A stretch of 47,076 bases of DNA from Clostridiales bacterium. Its GTDB lineage: Bacteria > Bacillota > Clostridia > Peptostreptococcales > Anaerovoracaceae. The stretch is from NCBI GenBank assembly GCA_012841165.1, contig DUVF01000014.1:1-47076 (forward strand), in the 5' to 3' direction. The position numbers and the translations under genes were made by a program. Of this stretch, positions 33,021-41,080 are shown one piece after another (positions within the stretch are counted from its first letter, which is position 1; the number at the start of each line of letters is the position of its first letter). A model generated the notes under the pieces. The model had not been told where the DNA came from and searched no databases. It was given only the letters and a program-made list of their open reading frames with translations.

Positions 33021-33710
33021 GTGAAAAAAAGAAAAATCCTTATCACGATTTTAATAGCACTACTTATCGTCATCGGCGCGGTAGCCGTTTGGCAGTTTGA
33101 CAATATAAAGGCCGGCTGGCTTGCCATGCGTTATTCTCCGGAAGAACTGGCCGGGCAGATCGATGATTCCGACAAGGTCTATGATGACATTTTGCGGAAA
33201 CAGCCGAACCTGAATCTCAGCGAACTGAGTCCGGAAGATCAGCAAAGGCTGGCCAGCGGTGAGATGACAGCCGACGAGGCAGTCTTGAAGATGACAGGAG
33301 GCAGCGCGACAGCGCAGTCAGCCTCCGGCGGCCAGGCTGAAGATCCTGAAAAACTGGCGCTGGCGCAGAAAGAGCAGCGGATCGCTGAGCTGATCGCCCG
33401 GACGAAAGCTCTGCGGGGTGTTTTCAAAGGCAGACTGGCGGGCATGAAGAGTTCTGTCATCAGCGAATACAAGGCTCTGCCGGAGAGTGAACGCACGCCC
33501 GCAGCCAAGCGAGAGCTGATTTCCCGGGCAATCTCGGCGGCATCGGCGGCCGAAAGTCAATGCGATGGCGAGATCATCGCCATTATCGGCGAACTGACGA
33601 CCCTCCTGAAAGAAACCGGCGGTGACGTCAGCATCGCCTCCGACATCAAGGCAGCATATGCTCATGAAAAAGCCGCTACTAAAGCGTATTACATGAGTAT
33701 GCAAAAATAA
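33021..33710 (+). CDS. Membrane-anchored protein of unknown function
   Basis: This 229-residue protein has a KKRK start followed by one transmembrane helix (ILITILIALLIVIGAVAVW). The rest is a hydrophilic, mainly helical region facing outside, with a Ser/Ala-rich linker near 105-120. I recognise no family. I chose GTG 33021 because AGAGG (33006-33010) is correctly spaced; ATG 33012 is too close to it. It precedes the broken SLH gene, so it may belong to a surface-protein neighbourhood. Confidence 0.7.
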   Translation: MKKRKILITILIALLIVIGAVAVWQFDNIKAGWLAMRYSPEELAGQIDDSDKVYDDILRKQPNLNLSELSPEDQQRLASGEMTADEAVLKMTGGSATAQSASGGQAEDPEKLALAQKEQRIAELIARTKALRGVFKGRLAGMKSSVISEYKALPESERTPAAKRELISRAISAASAAESQCDGEIIAIIGELTTLLKETGGDVSIASDIKAAYAHEKAATKAYYMSMQK

Positions 33711-33759
33711 ATAAATATATAACCGCCATATTCCCCAAAAAGAAAGGATGAAACGAAAA

Positions 33760-33888
33760 ATGAGCAAGAAGAGAATCGTATCTGTATTACTGGCTCTGGC
33801 GCTGTTGCTGGCGATGCCGTTTGCAGCCTCCGCAGCAACCTTCAGCGACATTCAGGGTCACTGGGCTCAAAACACCATCGAAATGTGA
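33760..33888 (+). pseudogene. SLH-domain surface protein, truncated after 42 codons
   Basis: GAAAGGA and ATG 33760 begin a clear signal peptide (KKRIVSVLLALALLLAMP, cleavage after ASAA). The first 14 residues of an S-layer-homology motif follow (FSDIQGHWAQNTIE), then Met and TGA. A normal SLH repeat continues about 30 more residues (typically KW...G-I-GY), and these genes are usually much longer. The DNA turns AT-rich exactly at the break, indicating disruption by inserted DNA or a rearrangement near 33882-33885. Confidence 0.8.
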
Positions 33889-34112
33889 ATATGATATGAT
33901 AAAGTAATTTATTATTATAATTTATTCAATTTTTTAATATGTAAATTTAGGACTGTAATTTTGGCCATAGAATGAGTCGATCCGACTAATTTGTTAAGAA
34001 AAATATCTAAAACCAATGAAATTGCTGTACATTTGCAAATACACATATTAAAATACATATGGTAGAGAAGGTCTGCATAAGTTAGGAGATGCAGAAGAAG
34101 GAGATACGTAAG
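33889..34112 (+). other. AT-rich gap after the SLH break
   Basis: No convincing gene was seen in this 224-bp stretch. It holds long A/T runs, an AGTCG-ATC-CGACT hairpin near 33974-33986, and one copy (33957-33971) of a 15-bp sequence repeated at 36766-36781. The radical SAM gene's Shine-Dalgarno AAGGAG is at 34098-34103. Confidence 0.6.
33957..33971 (+). repeat. Direct repeat copy 1 flanking the radical SAM pair
   Basis: AATTTTGGCCATAGA. A near-identical copy with one extra C lies at 36766-36781 in the same orientation. The two radical SAM genes lie between the copies. Confidence 0.6.
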
Positions 34113-35474
34113 ATGAGCGGAACAATTAAAGAAAACGTGCAAGCATTTGCTGTCAAGCAGGTTCTTAAGTACTTTGATGAAGATCCGGAAAAGAGTTTGC
34201 CTAAAATATTAAGCTGGGCGGAAAAGTTTGACAAGGATGGCGAACTCGCGCATTTGATCAATCCTTTCCATGAAATTTTGGCTGATCCCAATAATAACTG
34301 GAACATACTGGCCAAAAGCCTGTGGACTGACCTGGATTCTGATGTCCGCAAAGCTTTTTTTGAGAATTTTATTGTAAATACCACTTTGCGCGGCTCCCCC
34401 AGGCAGGAAAAAATGAAAAAAGAACATGGTTGCAACATCCCCTGGGCCGTACTGATGGATCTAACGTCTGCCTGTAATTTGAAGTGCGCCGGCTGCTGGG
34501 CGGCAGATTACGGTCAAAGCCTGAACCTGGAGTACGAGGTGCTTGACGATGTTATTCGTCAGGGCACCGAGATGGGCACCTATATGTACATTTACTCCGG
34601 CGGCGAGACTTTGGTGCGCAAGGACGATATCATTCGCCTGTGCGAAGCCCATTCTGACTGCATGTTTTTGGCCTTCACAAACGGAACTTTGATTGACGAA
34701 AAGTTTGCTGATGAAATGTTGAGAGTTAAGAACTTCATACCGGCCATCAGCATCGAGGGCTTTGAAGAGGCTACTGATTCCCGCCGCGGCAAGGGAACCT
34801 ATAAAAAAGTCAAGAATGCCATGCGAATTTTGAAAGAAAAGAAACTGGCCTTCGGCGCTTCCTGTTGCTATACCTCTCAGAATATCGATTCTCTAAGTTC
34901 TGAGGAATATATCGACATGCTGGTAGAGTCCGGGGCAAAATTCGCATGGTTCTTTCACTATATGCCTATCGGCAATGACGCTGTTCCTGAATTGCTGCCG
35001 TTACCGGAACAACGCGAGATTATGTATCATAGGATCAGAGAATACAGAAACAGCAAACCTATTTTTATGATCGACTTTCAAAATGACGGTGAATATGTTG
35101 AGGGGTGTATCGCCGGTGGCCGCAACTATCTGCACATCAACGCCAATGGCGACATCGAACCCTGCGCTTTTATCCATTATGCGGATTCCAACATCAGGAC
35201 CCACACACTTCTTGAAGCCTGTAAACGTCCCTTGTTTATGGCCTATAAAGAGGGGCGGCCGTTTAATGAAAATCTGCTCTGTCCTTGTCCGATGCTGGAA
35301 AATCCGGAGTGCCTACGCGATATGGTGAAGCGTTCCGGCGCCTATTCAACCGATATGCAGTCGCCTGAAGATATTGATGACCTGTACGCCAAGTGTAAAC
35401 CTTATGCCGAGCGCTGGGCTCCCAAAGCTGATGAGTTGTGGACTATCAGTCATGGCACAGGTAAAAAAGAATAA
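34113..35474 (+). CDS. Radical SAM protein with SPASM-like C-terminal cysteines
   Basis: This 453-residue protein has a helical N-terminal region of about 110 residues, then the radical SAM CxxxCxxC motif in DLTSACNLKCAGCWAADYG. The SAM-binding SGGE follows in YIYSGGETLV. A C-terminal cysteine set (EGCIAGG, IEPCAFIHY, CPCPMLENPEC) looks like SPASM/auxiliary clusters. Such enzymes modify peptides or small molecules; the substrate is unknown and no peptide precursor was seen nearby. I chose ATG 34113, with AAGGAG nine bases upstream. Confidence 0.88.
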   Translation: MSGTIKENVQAFAVKQVLKYFDEDPEKSLPKILSWAEKFDKDGELAHLINPFHEILADPNNNWNILAKSLWTDLDSDVRKAFFENFIVNTTLRGSPRQEKMKKEHGCNIPWAVLMDLTSACNLKCAGCWAADYGQSLNLEYEVLDDVIRQGTEMGTYMYIYSGGETLVRKDDIIRLCEAHSDCMFLAFTNGTLIDEKFADEMLRVKNFIPAISIEGFEEATDSRRGKGTYKKVKNAMRILKEKKLAFGASCCYTSQNIDSLSSEEYIDMLVESGAKFAWFFHYMPIGNDAVPELLPLPEQREIMYHRIREYRNSKPIFMIDFQNDGEYVEGCIAGGRNYLHINANGDIEPCAFIHYADSNIRTHTLLEACKRPLFMAYKEGRPFNENLLCPCPMLENPECLRDMVKRSGAYSTDMQSPEDIDDLYAKCKPYAERWAPKADELWTISHGTGKKE

Positions 35475-35533
35475 ATTGATCCTATTTAATAATGCTATGG
35501 TCTGTTAATCAAAGAATATTGATTATATTAAAT

Positions 35534-35570
35534 AAATCCGCAGCAACTTGATAAGTGACTGCGGATTTTT
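35534..35570 (+). terminator. Bidirectional terminator between convergent radical SAM genes
   Basis: AAATCCGCAG (35534-35543) and CTGCGGATTT (35559-35568) form a perfect 10-bp stem with a 15-nt loop, then TT. On the minus strand the reverse arm is followed by ATTTA, so it can serve both genes. Confidence 0.8.
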
Positions 35571-35599
35571 AATGCGATAATAAATTCTATTTCATACAA

Positions 35600-36661
35600 T
35601 TATTTTATCTCACGAAAAACATTTCCGTCGGTATCCATCAAATGAGAGAAACCTGCTGCTAAAAACATCTGACGACAATCAGCTGTTGTAATTTCATCAC
35701 TGCTGCTGCGCCAAAGCGCCGTAGTAAACCCTTCACGATTATTTGTTACATCATTATTGCATGCGCCGGCATCCGGTTCGCCTGCCTCAGGGAAGAAAGC
35801 ATTGGCTCCACTGAACAACCCAATAACATTAGACAAGTTTACCGCGATACTCTTCGTTTCATTATTGTTTAAAGTGGCAAGCGCAATGACGGCAGCGATC
35901 TGACCCAGTCTCAACAAAGAAATCTGTCCCTTGGAATAGAGTGGGGAACCGGGGACCGGAAAACGTTGCATAGCGCCGTGTTGTCTGCATTGCAGATCAA
36001 CCCCTATCCAAATCTGTTCCGCCAATTCACGAGGTGAATGTTCCGGACCAATGGGTTCGCAGAGATTATACCATTCAAGACCGGCTTCTATGACATGCTC
36101 AATAGTGGCAAGTCTTTCCGCGGGTTCCATGCAAGAGTCAATTCCTTCTCTCAACCGACATACATGATATGCTCCGGAAACTCCGGCAGCTCGCAGCTCT
36201 CTCATTTGTTCCAAACTAAGATCTCCGACATTAGACAGGATCTTCATATTCTCAGGTATTGATTTTTTAAGTTTTGCACAGAGATCGAGGAACCAGTCAA
36301 AGCCAAAGCGGTGCATCGTCATTAGAAAAACTCCTTGCGCTCCACCTTCGGCAAAACGACGGCACCTTGCGATGACTTCTTCAGTAGCCAACAATGACGG
36401 TTGAATATCAGAATATGATTTAGCAAAAAAACAAAACTTACAATCTCCATTACATGGAGCCATATCAACGCCAATTTGTCCTAAAAGAAGACCGCTATTA
36501 TTAAACCGTTTTCGGGACACGTAGTTGGCAGTCGAGCGAATCAATGCTGCCTCAAGTGAGTTTGCAGGGAAACTTAACAGATGTTCTGCTTCATCTTTAG
36601 TTATTGCTCTGCCTTCCGGCGCCTCACGCAGGATACTTTCGACACGTTTGCTTATGCGCAT
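35600..36661 (-). CDS. BioB/HydE-like radical SAM protein
   Basis: This 353-residue protein has the radical SAM cluster motif in APCNGDCKFCFFAKSY (CxxxCxxC). The barrel is BioB-like: NVGDLSLEQMRELRAAGV, PVPGSPLY, and a C-terminal BATS-like end with VIGLFSGANAFF. The cysteine positions that hold the [2Fe-2S] cluster in biotin synthase appear substituted (SNVGD in place of CASLG), so true biotin synthase is unlikely. AAAGGAGA precedes the minus-strand ATG. The reaction is unknown. Confidence 0.85.
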   Translation of the reverse strand: MRISKRVESILREAPEGRAITKDEAEHLLSFPANSLEAALIRSTANYVSRKRFNNSGLLLGQIGVDMAPCNGDCKFCFFAKSYSDIQPSLLATEEVIARCRRFAEGGAQGVFLMTMHRFGFDWFLDLCAKLKKSIPENMKILSNVGDLSLEQMRELRAAGVSGAYHVCRLREGIDSCMEPAERLATIEHVIEAGLEWYNLCEPIGPEHSPRELAEQIWIGVDLQCRQHGAMQRFPVPGSPLYSKGQISLLRLGQIAAVIALATLNNNETKSIAVNLSNVIGLFSGANAFFPEAGEPDAGACNNDVTNNREGFTTALWRSSSDEITTADCRQMFLAAGFSHLMDTDGNVFREIK

Positions 36662-36705
36662 TTGTAAATCTCCTTTTCTTTGGAATGCAATAGATGTAAG
36701 CCTTT

Positions 36706-36739
36706 ATTAGACTTGATCATATATTAGACTTAATCATAT
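36706..36739 (-). repeat. Tandem 17-bp repeat, operator candidate
   Basis: ATTAGACTTGATCATAT (36706-36722) and ATTAGACTTAATCATAT (36723-36739) differ at one base. They cover the -10 and start region of the predicted minus-strand promoter, a position suited to a repressor. Confidence 0.7.
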
Positions 36740-36761
36740 ATCAGAAAATATTAACCTGCAA
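36733..36761 (-). promoter_or_regulatory. Putative promoter of the BioB-like gene
   Basis: On the minus strand, TTGCAG (36761-36756), a 17-bp spacer and TATGAT (36738-36733) lie about 70 bp before the ATG. Confidence 0.55.
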
Positions 36762-36765
36762 TACG

Positions 36766-36781
36766 AATTTTGGCCCATAGA
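36766..36781 (+). repeat. Direct repeat copy 2 flanking the radical SAM pair
   Basis: AATTTTGGCCCATAGA, matching 33957-33971 apart from one inserted C. Confidence 0.6.
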
Positions 36782-36852
36782 GATATTGGTCACATGGTAT
36801 AGAGGGGGTTAGCGCTGGTCAGAGGATTTTTTAGTTTTTTTCAAAAAAACAG

Positions 36853-36881
36853 TTGAGCTTTAATAAAAAAAGAGTTAGACT
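36853..36881 (+). promoter_or_regulatory. Putative promoter of the transporter operon
   Basis: TTGAGC (36853-36858), a 17-bp spacer and TAGACT (36876-36881) form a moderate sigma-A promoter overlapping the two TTAG-N6-CTAA boxes. The rest of the 336-bp gap (36662-36997) holds no gene. Confidence 0.4.
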
Positions 36882-36908
36882 ACACTAATAAGAGTTAGCA
36901 GAGACTAA
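36875..36908 (+). promoter_or_regulatory. Paired TTAG-N6-CTAA operator boxes
   Basis: Box 1 TTAG-ACTACA-CTAA spans 36875-36888 and box 2 TTAG-CAGAGA-CTAA spans 36895-36908, exactly 20 bp apart (about two helical turns). Both follow the same AAGAG-type context. The spacing and palindromic form suggest a dimeric repressor, perhaps DtxR-like: the DtxR consensus TTAGGTTAGCCTAACCTAA also contains TTAG-N6-CTAA. No regulator gene is in the window. Confidence 0.6.
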
Positions 36909-36997
36909 CTTTATAAAAAGAGACCGGCTTTTGAAAGGGTGCGTCAAGAATACAAGTGTCCTTTGCAGTTTAAAACAATAAAAATGAAAGGATTTTT

Positions 36998-38758
36998 ATG
37001 GTTGCCATTTATAAAAAACTGATATCTTATGCAAAAGAAAAACAGCATTTTCTTTTTTTGACGATTGTGTTTTCAATTTTAGCGGCTGTCCTTCAGGTAG
37101 CGGCATTTTATTATCTGTACAAGCTTTTGGAAAATATTATCCTGCTTGACAGTATGAACAGCGCGAAAAGATATGCGTTTATGATTGCCGGCCTTTTAGC
37201 CGGCGGGGGACTTTTATATTGCCTTTCCCTGATAGTATCCCATTTGTTCGCTTTTAGAATTGAGACCAATCTTCGAAAATTCGGCATTGACGGACTTACC
37301 AATGCCAGTTTTAAGTTTTTCGACGTAAACTCGTCAGGCAGAATAAGAAAATTAATCGATGATAATGCCGCCCAAACTCATATGGCAGTCGCTCATCTGA
37401 TACCCGACAACACTGGCGCTATGATCACACCTGTTTTGGTTTTGATATTAGGTTTTTTCATAAGTCTCAGGGTGGGTCTGGTTTTAGTAGCCTTGATAAT
37501 TCCAAGCCTTATTTTATTAAAGTTCATGATGGGTGAACAGCAGTTCATGAAAATCTATCAAGCGTCTTTAGAAAAACTCAGCTCAGAAACAGTGGAGTAT
37601 ATCAGGGGCATGCAAGTTATAAAAATTTTCGGCGTCGATGTCAGAAGCTTCAAGGCATTGAACACTGCGATAAAAGAATATGCTCAAAATGCTCTCAATT
37701 ATTCACTCAGTTGCAAAAAACCATATGTCTTGTTTCAAGAACTGTTTTTTGCTATTGTAGCGATTTTAATTCCTTTAATACTCTTATTTGTAAGCGCGGA
37801 TGCTGATTTGAAACTTATCAGTTTAGAATTGATCATGGTGTTTTTCCTGAGCGGGGTCCTGTTTACTTATATTACAAAAGTGATGTACCTTTCCATGTAT
37901 ACTTTTCAAGCCCAGGATGCGGTTTCAAAACTTGAAAATCTTTATGAGGAAATGCAGGAAGATGTTTTGCAGTTCGGGGATAAAACAGAGTTTGAAAACC
38001 ATGATATAGAATTTGAGAATGTGAGCTTCGGATACAAAAAAGACAGTCTGGTGCTCGATGATTTGAGCTTTAAATTGCAAGAGAATAAATCATACGCCTT
38101 GGTTGGAGCTTCGGGTTCTGGAAAGTCGACCATTGCAAAGTTGATCTCCGGATTTTATAACGTAAATTCAGGAGCAGTGAAAATAGGTGGCGAAAACATC
38201 ACATCCTACAGTAAAGAGGCTTTAATCAACGAAATCTCATTCGTATTTCAAGACCCTAAATTATTTAAAACCACAATTTATGAAAATGTCGCCCTGGCCA
38301 ATAAAAACGCCGGCCGTGAGGAAGTCTTTGAAGCGATGCGTTTAGCCGGAGTTGACGGTATAATATCAAAATTCAAAAATAGGGAAAATACAGTAATCGG
38401 CTCCAAGGGGATTTACTTATCGGGCGGGGAAAAACAAAGAGTCGCCATCGCAAGGGCGATCCTTAAAGACGCTAAAATTGTTATTTTCGATGAGGCCAGC
38501 GCGGCGATTGACCCTGACAATGAGCATGAACTTCAAAAAGCCTTCTCCAACCTCATGAAAGAAAAAACCGTAATTATGATTGCGCACAGATTAACCACCA
38601 TAAGAAACGTAGATGAAATATTGGTTTTTGAAGATGGAAAGATCATTGAGCGGGGAAGTGATAAAGAATTAATGGAGCGGGATTCGGTTTATAAGCACTT
38701 CCAAGAAACATATAAAATCGCAAATGACTGGAGGGTGGCGGATGAAAGCGTTCTTTAA
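36998..38758 (+). CDS. ABC half-transporter (TMD-NBD), YbtP/YbtQ-like, first subunit
   Basis: This 586-residue fused permease-ATPase has six transmembrane segments in about residues 15-310. The NBD has Walker A GASGSGKSTIAKL, Q-loop FQDPKLF, signature LSGGEKQRVAIARA, Walker B IVIFDEASAAIDP and the H-loop IAHR. Adjacent paired half-transporters of this exporter-fold type include the siderophore importers YbtPQ and IrtAB. Direction and substrate are inferred from neighbours. It overlaps the next gene by 17 bp, indicating a heterodimer. AAAGGA precedes ATG 36998. Confidence 0.92.
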   Translation: MVAIYKKLISYAKEKQHFLFLTIVFSILAAVLQVAAFYYLYKLLENIILLDSMNSAKRYAFMIAGLLAGGGLLYCLSLIVSHLFAFRIETNLRKFGIDGLTNASFKFFDVNSSGRIRKLIDDNAAQTHMAVAHLIPDNTGAMITPVLVLILGFFISLRVGLVLVALIIPSLILLKFMMGEQQFMKIYQASLEKLSSETVEYIRGMQVIKIFGVDVRSFKALNTAIKEYAQNALNYSLSCKKPYVLFQELFFAIVAILIPLILLFVSADADLKLISLELIMVFFLSGVLFTYITKVMYLSMYTFQAQDAVSKLENLYEEMQEDVLQFGDKTEFENHDIEFENVSFGYKKDSLVLDDLSFKLQENKSYALVGASGSGKSTIAKLISGFYNVNSGAVKIGGENITSYSKEALINEISFVFQDPKLFKTTIYENVALANKNAGREEVFEAMRLAGVDGIISKFKNRENTVIGSKGIYLSGGEKQRVAIARAILKDAKIVIFDEASAAIDPDNEHELQKAFSNLMKEKTVIMIAHRLTTIRNVDEILVFEDGKIIERGSDKELMERDSVYKHFQETYKIANDWRVADESVL

Positions 38759-40463
38759 AAAAAGCTTTGCCCTGACCGACCAGGGCGCAAGCGACCTTGT
38801 TAAATCAAGCCTGGCAACATTTTTTACATATTTTGTAAACATGTTCCCGGCCATGCTCCTGATGCTGTTTTTTGATAAAACACTGCTCTTGAATGATAGA
38901 AGCAATGAATTCTACTATATTGCTTCCGCGGCAACTCTTGTTTTGGTGTATATAGCTTTGAGCATTGAATATAATTCGCTTTATAACGCTACTTATAAGG
39001 AAAGCGAAAATTTAAGAATTGATATCGCAAGAAATATCAGCGATTTACCGCTGTCCTATTTTTCCAAGCACGACTTGACAGATCTGGCTCAGACCATCAT
39101 GTCGGATGTTGCCGCCTTGGAGCATGCTCTGTCTCATGCGATTGCGAGAATAATCGGCTTTGCCGGATTTTTTGCGATTATTTCCGCCATGCTTTTAGGC
39201 TTTAATGTTAAGCTTGGGCTCTGCGTCATTTCCCCGATCGTGGTTTATTTTGCTCTCTTACTGCTTTCTAAAAAAGTTCAGACAAGAAACTTTTACAAGC
39301 ACTACAAAAAACTCAGGCAGAACTCCGACAGTTTCCAGGAGGCGATAGAGCTGCAAATGGAAATACAGAGCTTCGGAATGAGCGATGATATAAGAGCAAA
39401 GCTGTACAAAGAAGTTGAAGAGGGTGAAAAAATTCAAATCAGATCTGAATTTGTAGGAGCAGCAATTATAAGTTTGGCAGGACTTATCCTCTACCTCACA
39501 CATATATTGGTAATTATAGTGGGAACCGCCCTTCTTTTGAAAGGTGAAATAAACATTTTATATTTCTTAGGCTACTTACTTGCCGGAATCAAGATAAAAG
39601 AAGGCGCGGAAGCAAATTCCTTTAACATGGGGGAACTCTTTTTCGTGGATTCTGCGGTTAAAAGAATTAATGAGATCAGAAACGCCAAAAGACAAAAAGG
39701 AGAGGACAGGGAGCTGTCTGAATTTGATATCGAACTTAAAAATGTATCGTTCTCATATGATGACGACGCGGAAGTTCTGAAAGACATAAGCTTTGTCGCG
39801 AAACAAAATGAAGTGACCGCGCTGGTCGGGAAGAGCGGTTGCGGAAAGACGAGTATTTTAAGGCTGGTTTCAAGATTATACGACGTGACCGGCGGTGAAA
39901 TCTTAATTTCAAATGAAGATATTAAAAGCATATCCACCGGGTCGCTGTTTGACAAGATTTCCATCGTCTTTCAGGATGTGACGCTTTTCGACACTTCCGT
40001 CATGGAAAATATAAGAATCGGCAATCCGCAAGCAAGCGATGAGGAAGTAAAAAAAGCGGGCAGGCTTGCCAATTGTGAGGAATTTGTTGAGAGACTTGAA
40101 AACGGATATGATACCCTGATCGGTGAAAACGGTGCGAACTTGTCTGGTGGAGAAAGACAGAGGCTCTCTATCGCAAGAGCGTTTTTAAAGGATGCGCCGA
40201 TCATTATTTTAGATGAAATTGTAGCCTCTTTAGATGTTCATAATGAGAAGAAAATTCAAGACAGTCTGAATAAGCTCACAAAAAATAAAACTGTTTTGAT
40301 CATTTCGCACAGACTTAAATCCATTCAAAATGTGGACAAGATAGTAGTCATTGATGAGGGCAGAGTTGAGTCACAAGGAAAACATGAAGACCTGATTAAA
40401 ACCTCAAAAGTTTACAGGGATTTAATTGATAAAACTGCTTTAGCTGAAAAATTTGTTTACTGA
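38742..40463 (+). CDS. ABC half-transporter (TMD-NBD), YbtP/YbtQ-like, second subunit
   Basis: This 573-residue partner of the preceding gene has six N-terminal membrane segments. Its NBD has Walker A GKSGCGKTSILRL, signature LSGGERQRLSIARA, Walker B IIILDEIVASLDVHN and the H-loop ISHR. I chose ATG 38742, seven bases after GGAGG; an ATG at 38724 lacks an SD. The 30-bp gap to the ECF S-component gene indicates one operon. Confidence 0.92.
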   Translation: MKAFFKKSFALTDQGASDLVKSSLATFFTYFVNMFPAMLLMLFFDKTLLLNDRSNEFYYIASAATLVLVYIALSIEYNSLYNATYKESENLRIDIARNISDLPLSYFSKHDLTDLAQTIMSDVAALEHALSHAIARIIGFAGFFAIISAMLLGFNVKLGLCVISPIVVYFALLLLSKKVQTRNFYKHYKKLRQNSDSFQEAIELQMEIQSFGMSDDIRAKLYKEVEEGEKIQIRSEFVGAAIISLAGLILYLTHILVIIVGTALLLKGEINILYFLGYLLAGIKIKEGAEANSFNMGELFFVDSAVKRINEIRNAKRQKGEDRELSEFDIELKNVSFSYDDDAEVLKDISFVAKQNEVTALVGKSGCGKTSILRLVSRLYDVTGGEILISNEDIKSISTGSLFDKISIVFQDVTLFDTSVMENIRIGNPQASDEEVKKAGRLANCEEFVERLENGYDTLIGENGANLSGGERQRLSIARAFLKDAPIIILDEIVASLDVHNEKKIQDSLNKLTKNKTVLIISHRLKSIQNVDKIVVIDEGRVESQGKHEDLIKTSKVYRDLIDKTALAEKFVY

Positions 40464-40492
40464 CGTAAATCTTGAGAAAAGGAGAGATTAAA

Positions 40493-41080
40493 ATGAATAA
40501 CGGTAAAAGTTTGAAAGTAAAAGATCTTGTGGTAATCGGTATTTTTACGGTCATATATTTTGCGGTCATGTTTGGCGTGGGTATGATCGGAATGATACCG
40601 ATTTTGTTTTTAGTATATCCTGCCGTATTAGGCGTCGTAACAGGCACTATCATCATGCTCTTTATGGCCAAAGTGCAAAAGCCTTTTGCTTTATTTATCC
40701 TTGGCATACTCACACCGCTTATCATGTTCGCGATGGGTCATACCTATGTACTGCTCGTTCATGGAATAATAGTTATGGCAATTGCTGAACTCATAAGGAG
40801 AGCGGGAAATTACAAATCATTTAAACATAATATGTTTTCATTTGCTGTATTTAACACCTGGGTTTGCGGTTCTCTGATGCAACTGCTGCTGGTAAAAGAC
40901 AGATATTTAGAGATGACGGTTCCCATGATGGGTGAAGAATATGCAAAGAGCCTTGAAAGACTCGTTACTTATCCTAATATGGGGCTGGTTTATCTTGGCG
41001 CGATTTTAGGTGGCATTATCGGAGCCTGTATCGGCAGAGTGTTCCTGAAAAAGCATTTTGCAAAAGCGGGTATCGTATAA
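40493..41080 (+). CDS. ECF transporter S component (MptD / Trep_Strep-type)
   Basis: This 195-residue membrane protein has about six hydrophobic helices. The start SLKVKDLVVIGIFTVIYFAV and the following GMIGMIPILFLVYPAVLGV fit, from memory, the Trep_Strep (MptD-like) family of ECF substrate-binding components. It should bind the transported ligand and associate with the T and A subunits downstream. AAAGGAGAG precedes ATG 40493; a TTG at 40472 is upstream of that SD. It overlaps the T gene by one base (TAATG). Confidence 0.8.
   Translation: MNNGKSLKVKDLVVIGIFTVIYFAVMFGVGMIGMIPILFLVYPAVLGVVTGTIIMLFMAKVQKPFALFILGILTPLIMFAMGHTYVLLVHGIIVMAIAELIRRAGNYKSFKHNMFSFAVFNTWVCGSLMQLLLVKDRYLEMTVPMMGEEYAKSLERLVTYPNMGLVYLGAILGGIIGACIGRVFLKKHFAKAGIV

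Noticed and set aside
33915..34142. A 75-codon minus-strand ORF in the AT-rich gap after the SLH break
   Set aside because: It overlaps the start of the radical SAM gene, is mostly Leu/Tyr/Cys/His from A/T-rich DNA, and shows no recognisable motif.
35600..36661. Calling the minus-strand radical SAM gene bioB
   Set aside because: The radical SAM motif fits but the second-cluster cysteine region does not, and no biotin genes are nearby.
36823..36850. A T-run, C and A-run near 36834-36849 considered as a terminator
   Set aside because: The stem would be only A-T pairs with almost no loop, and no gene ends immediately upstream.
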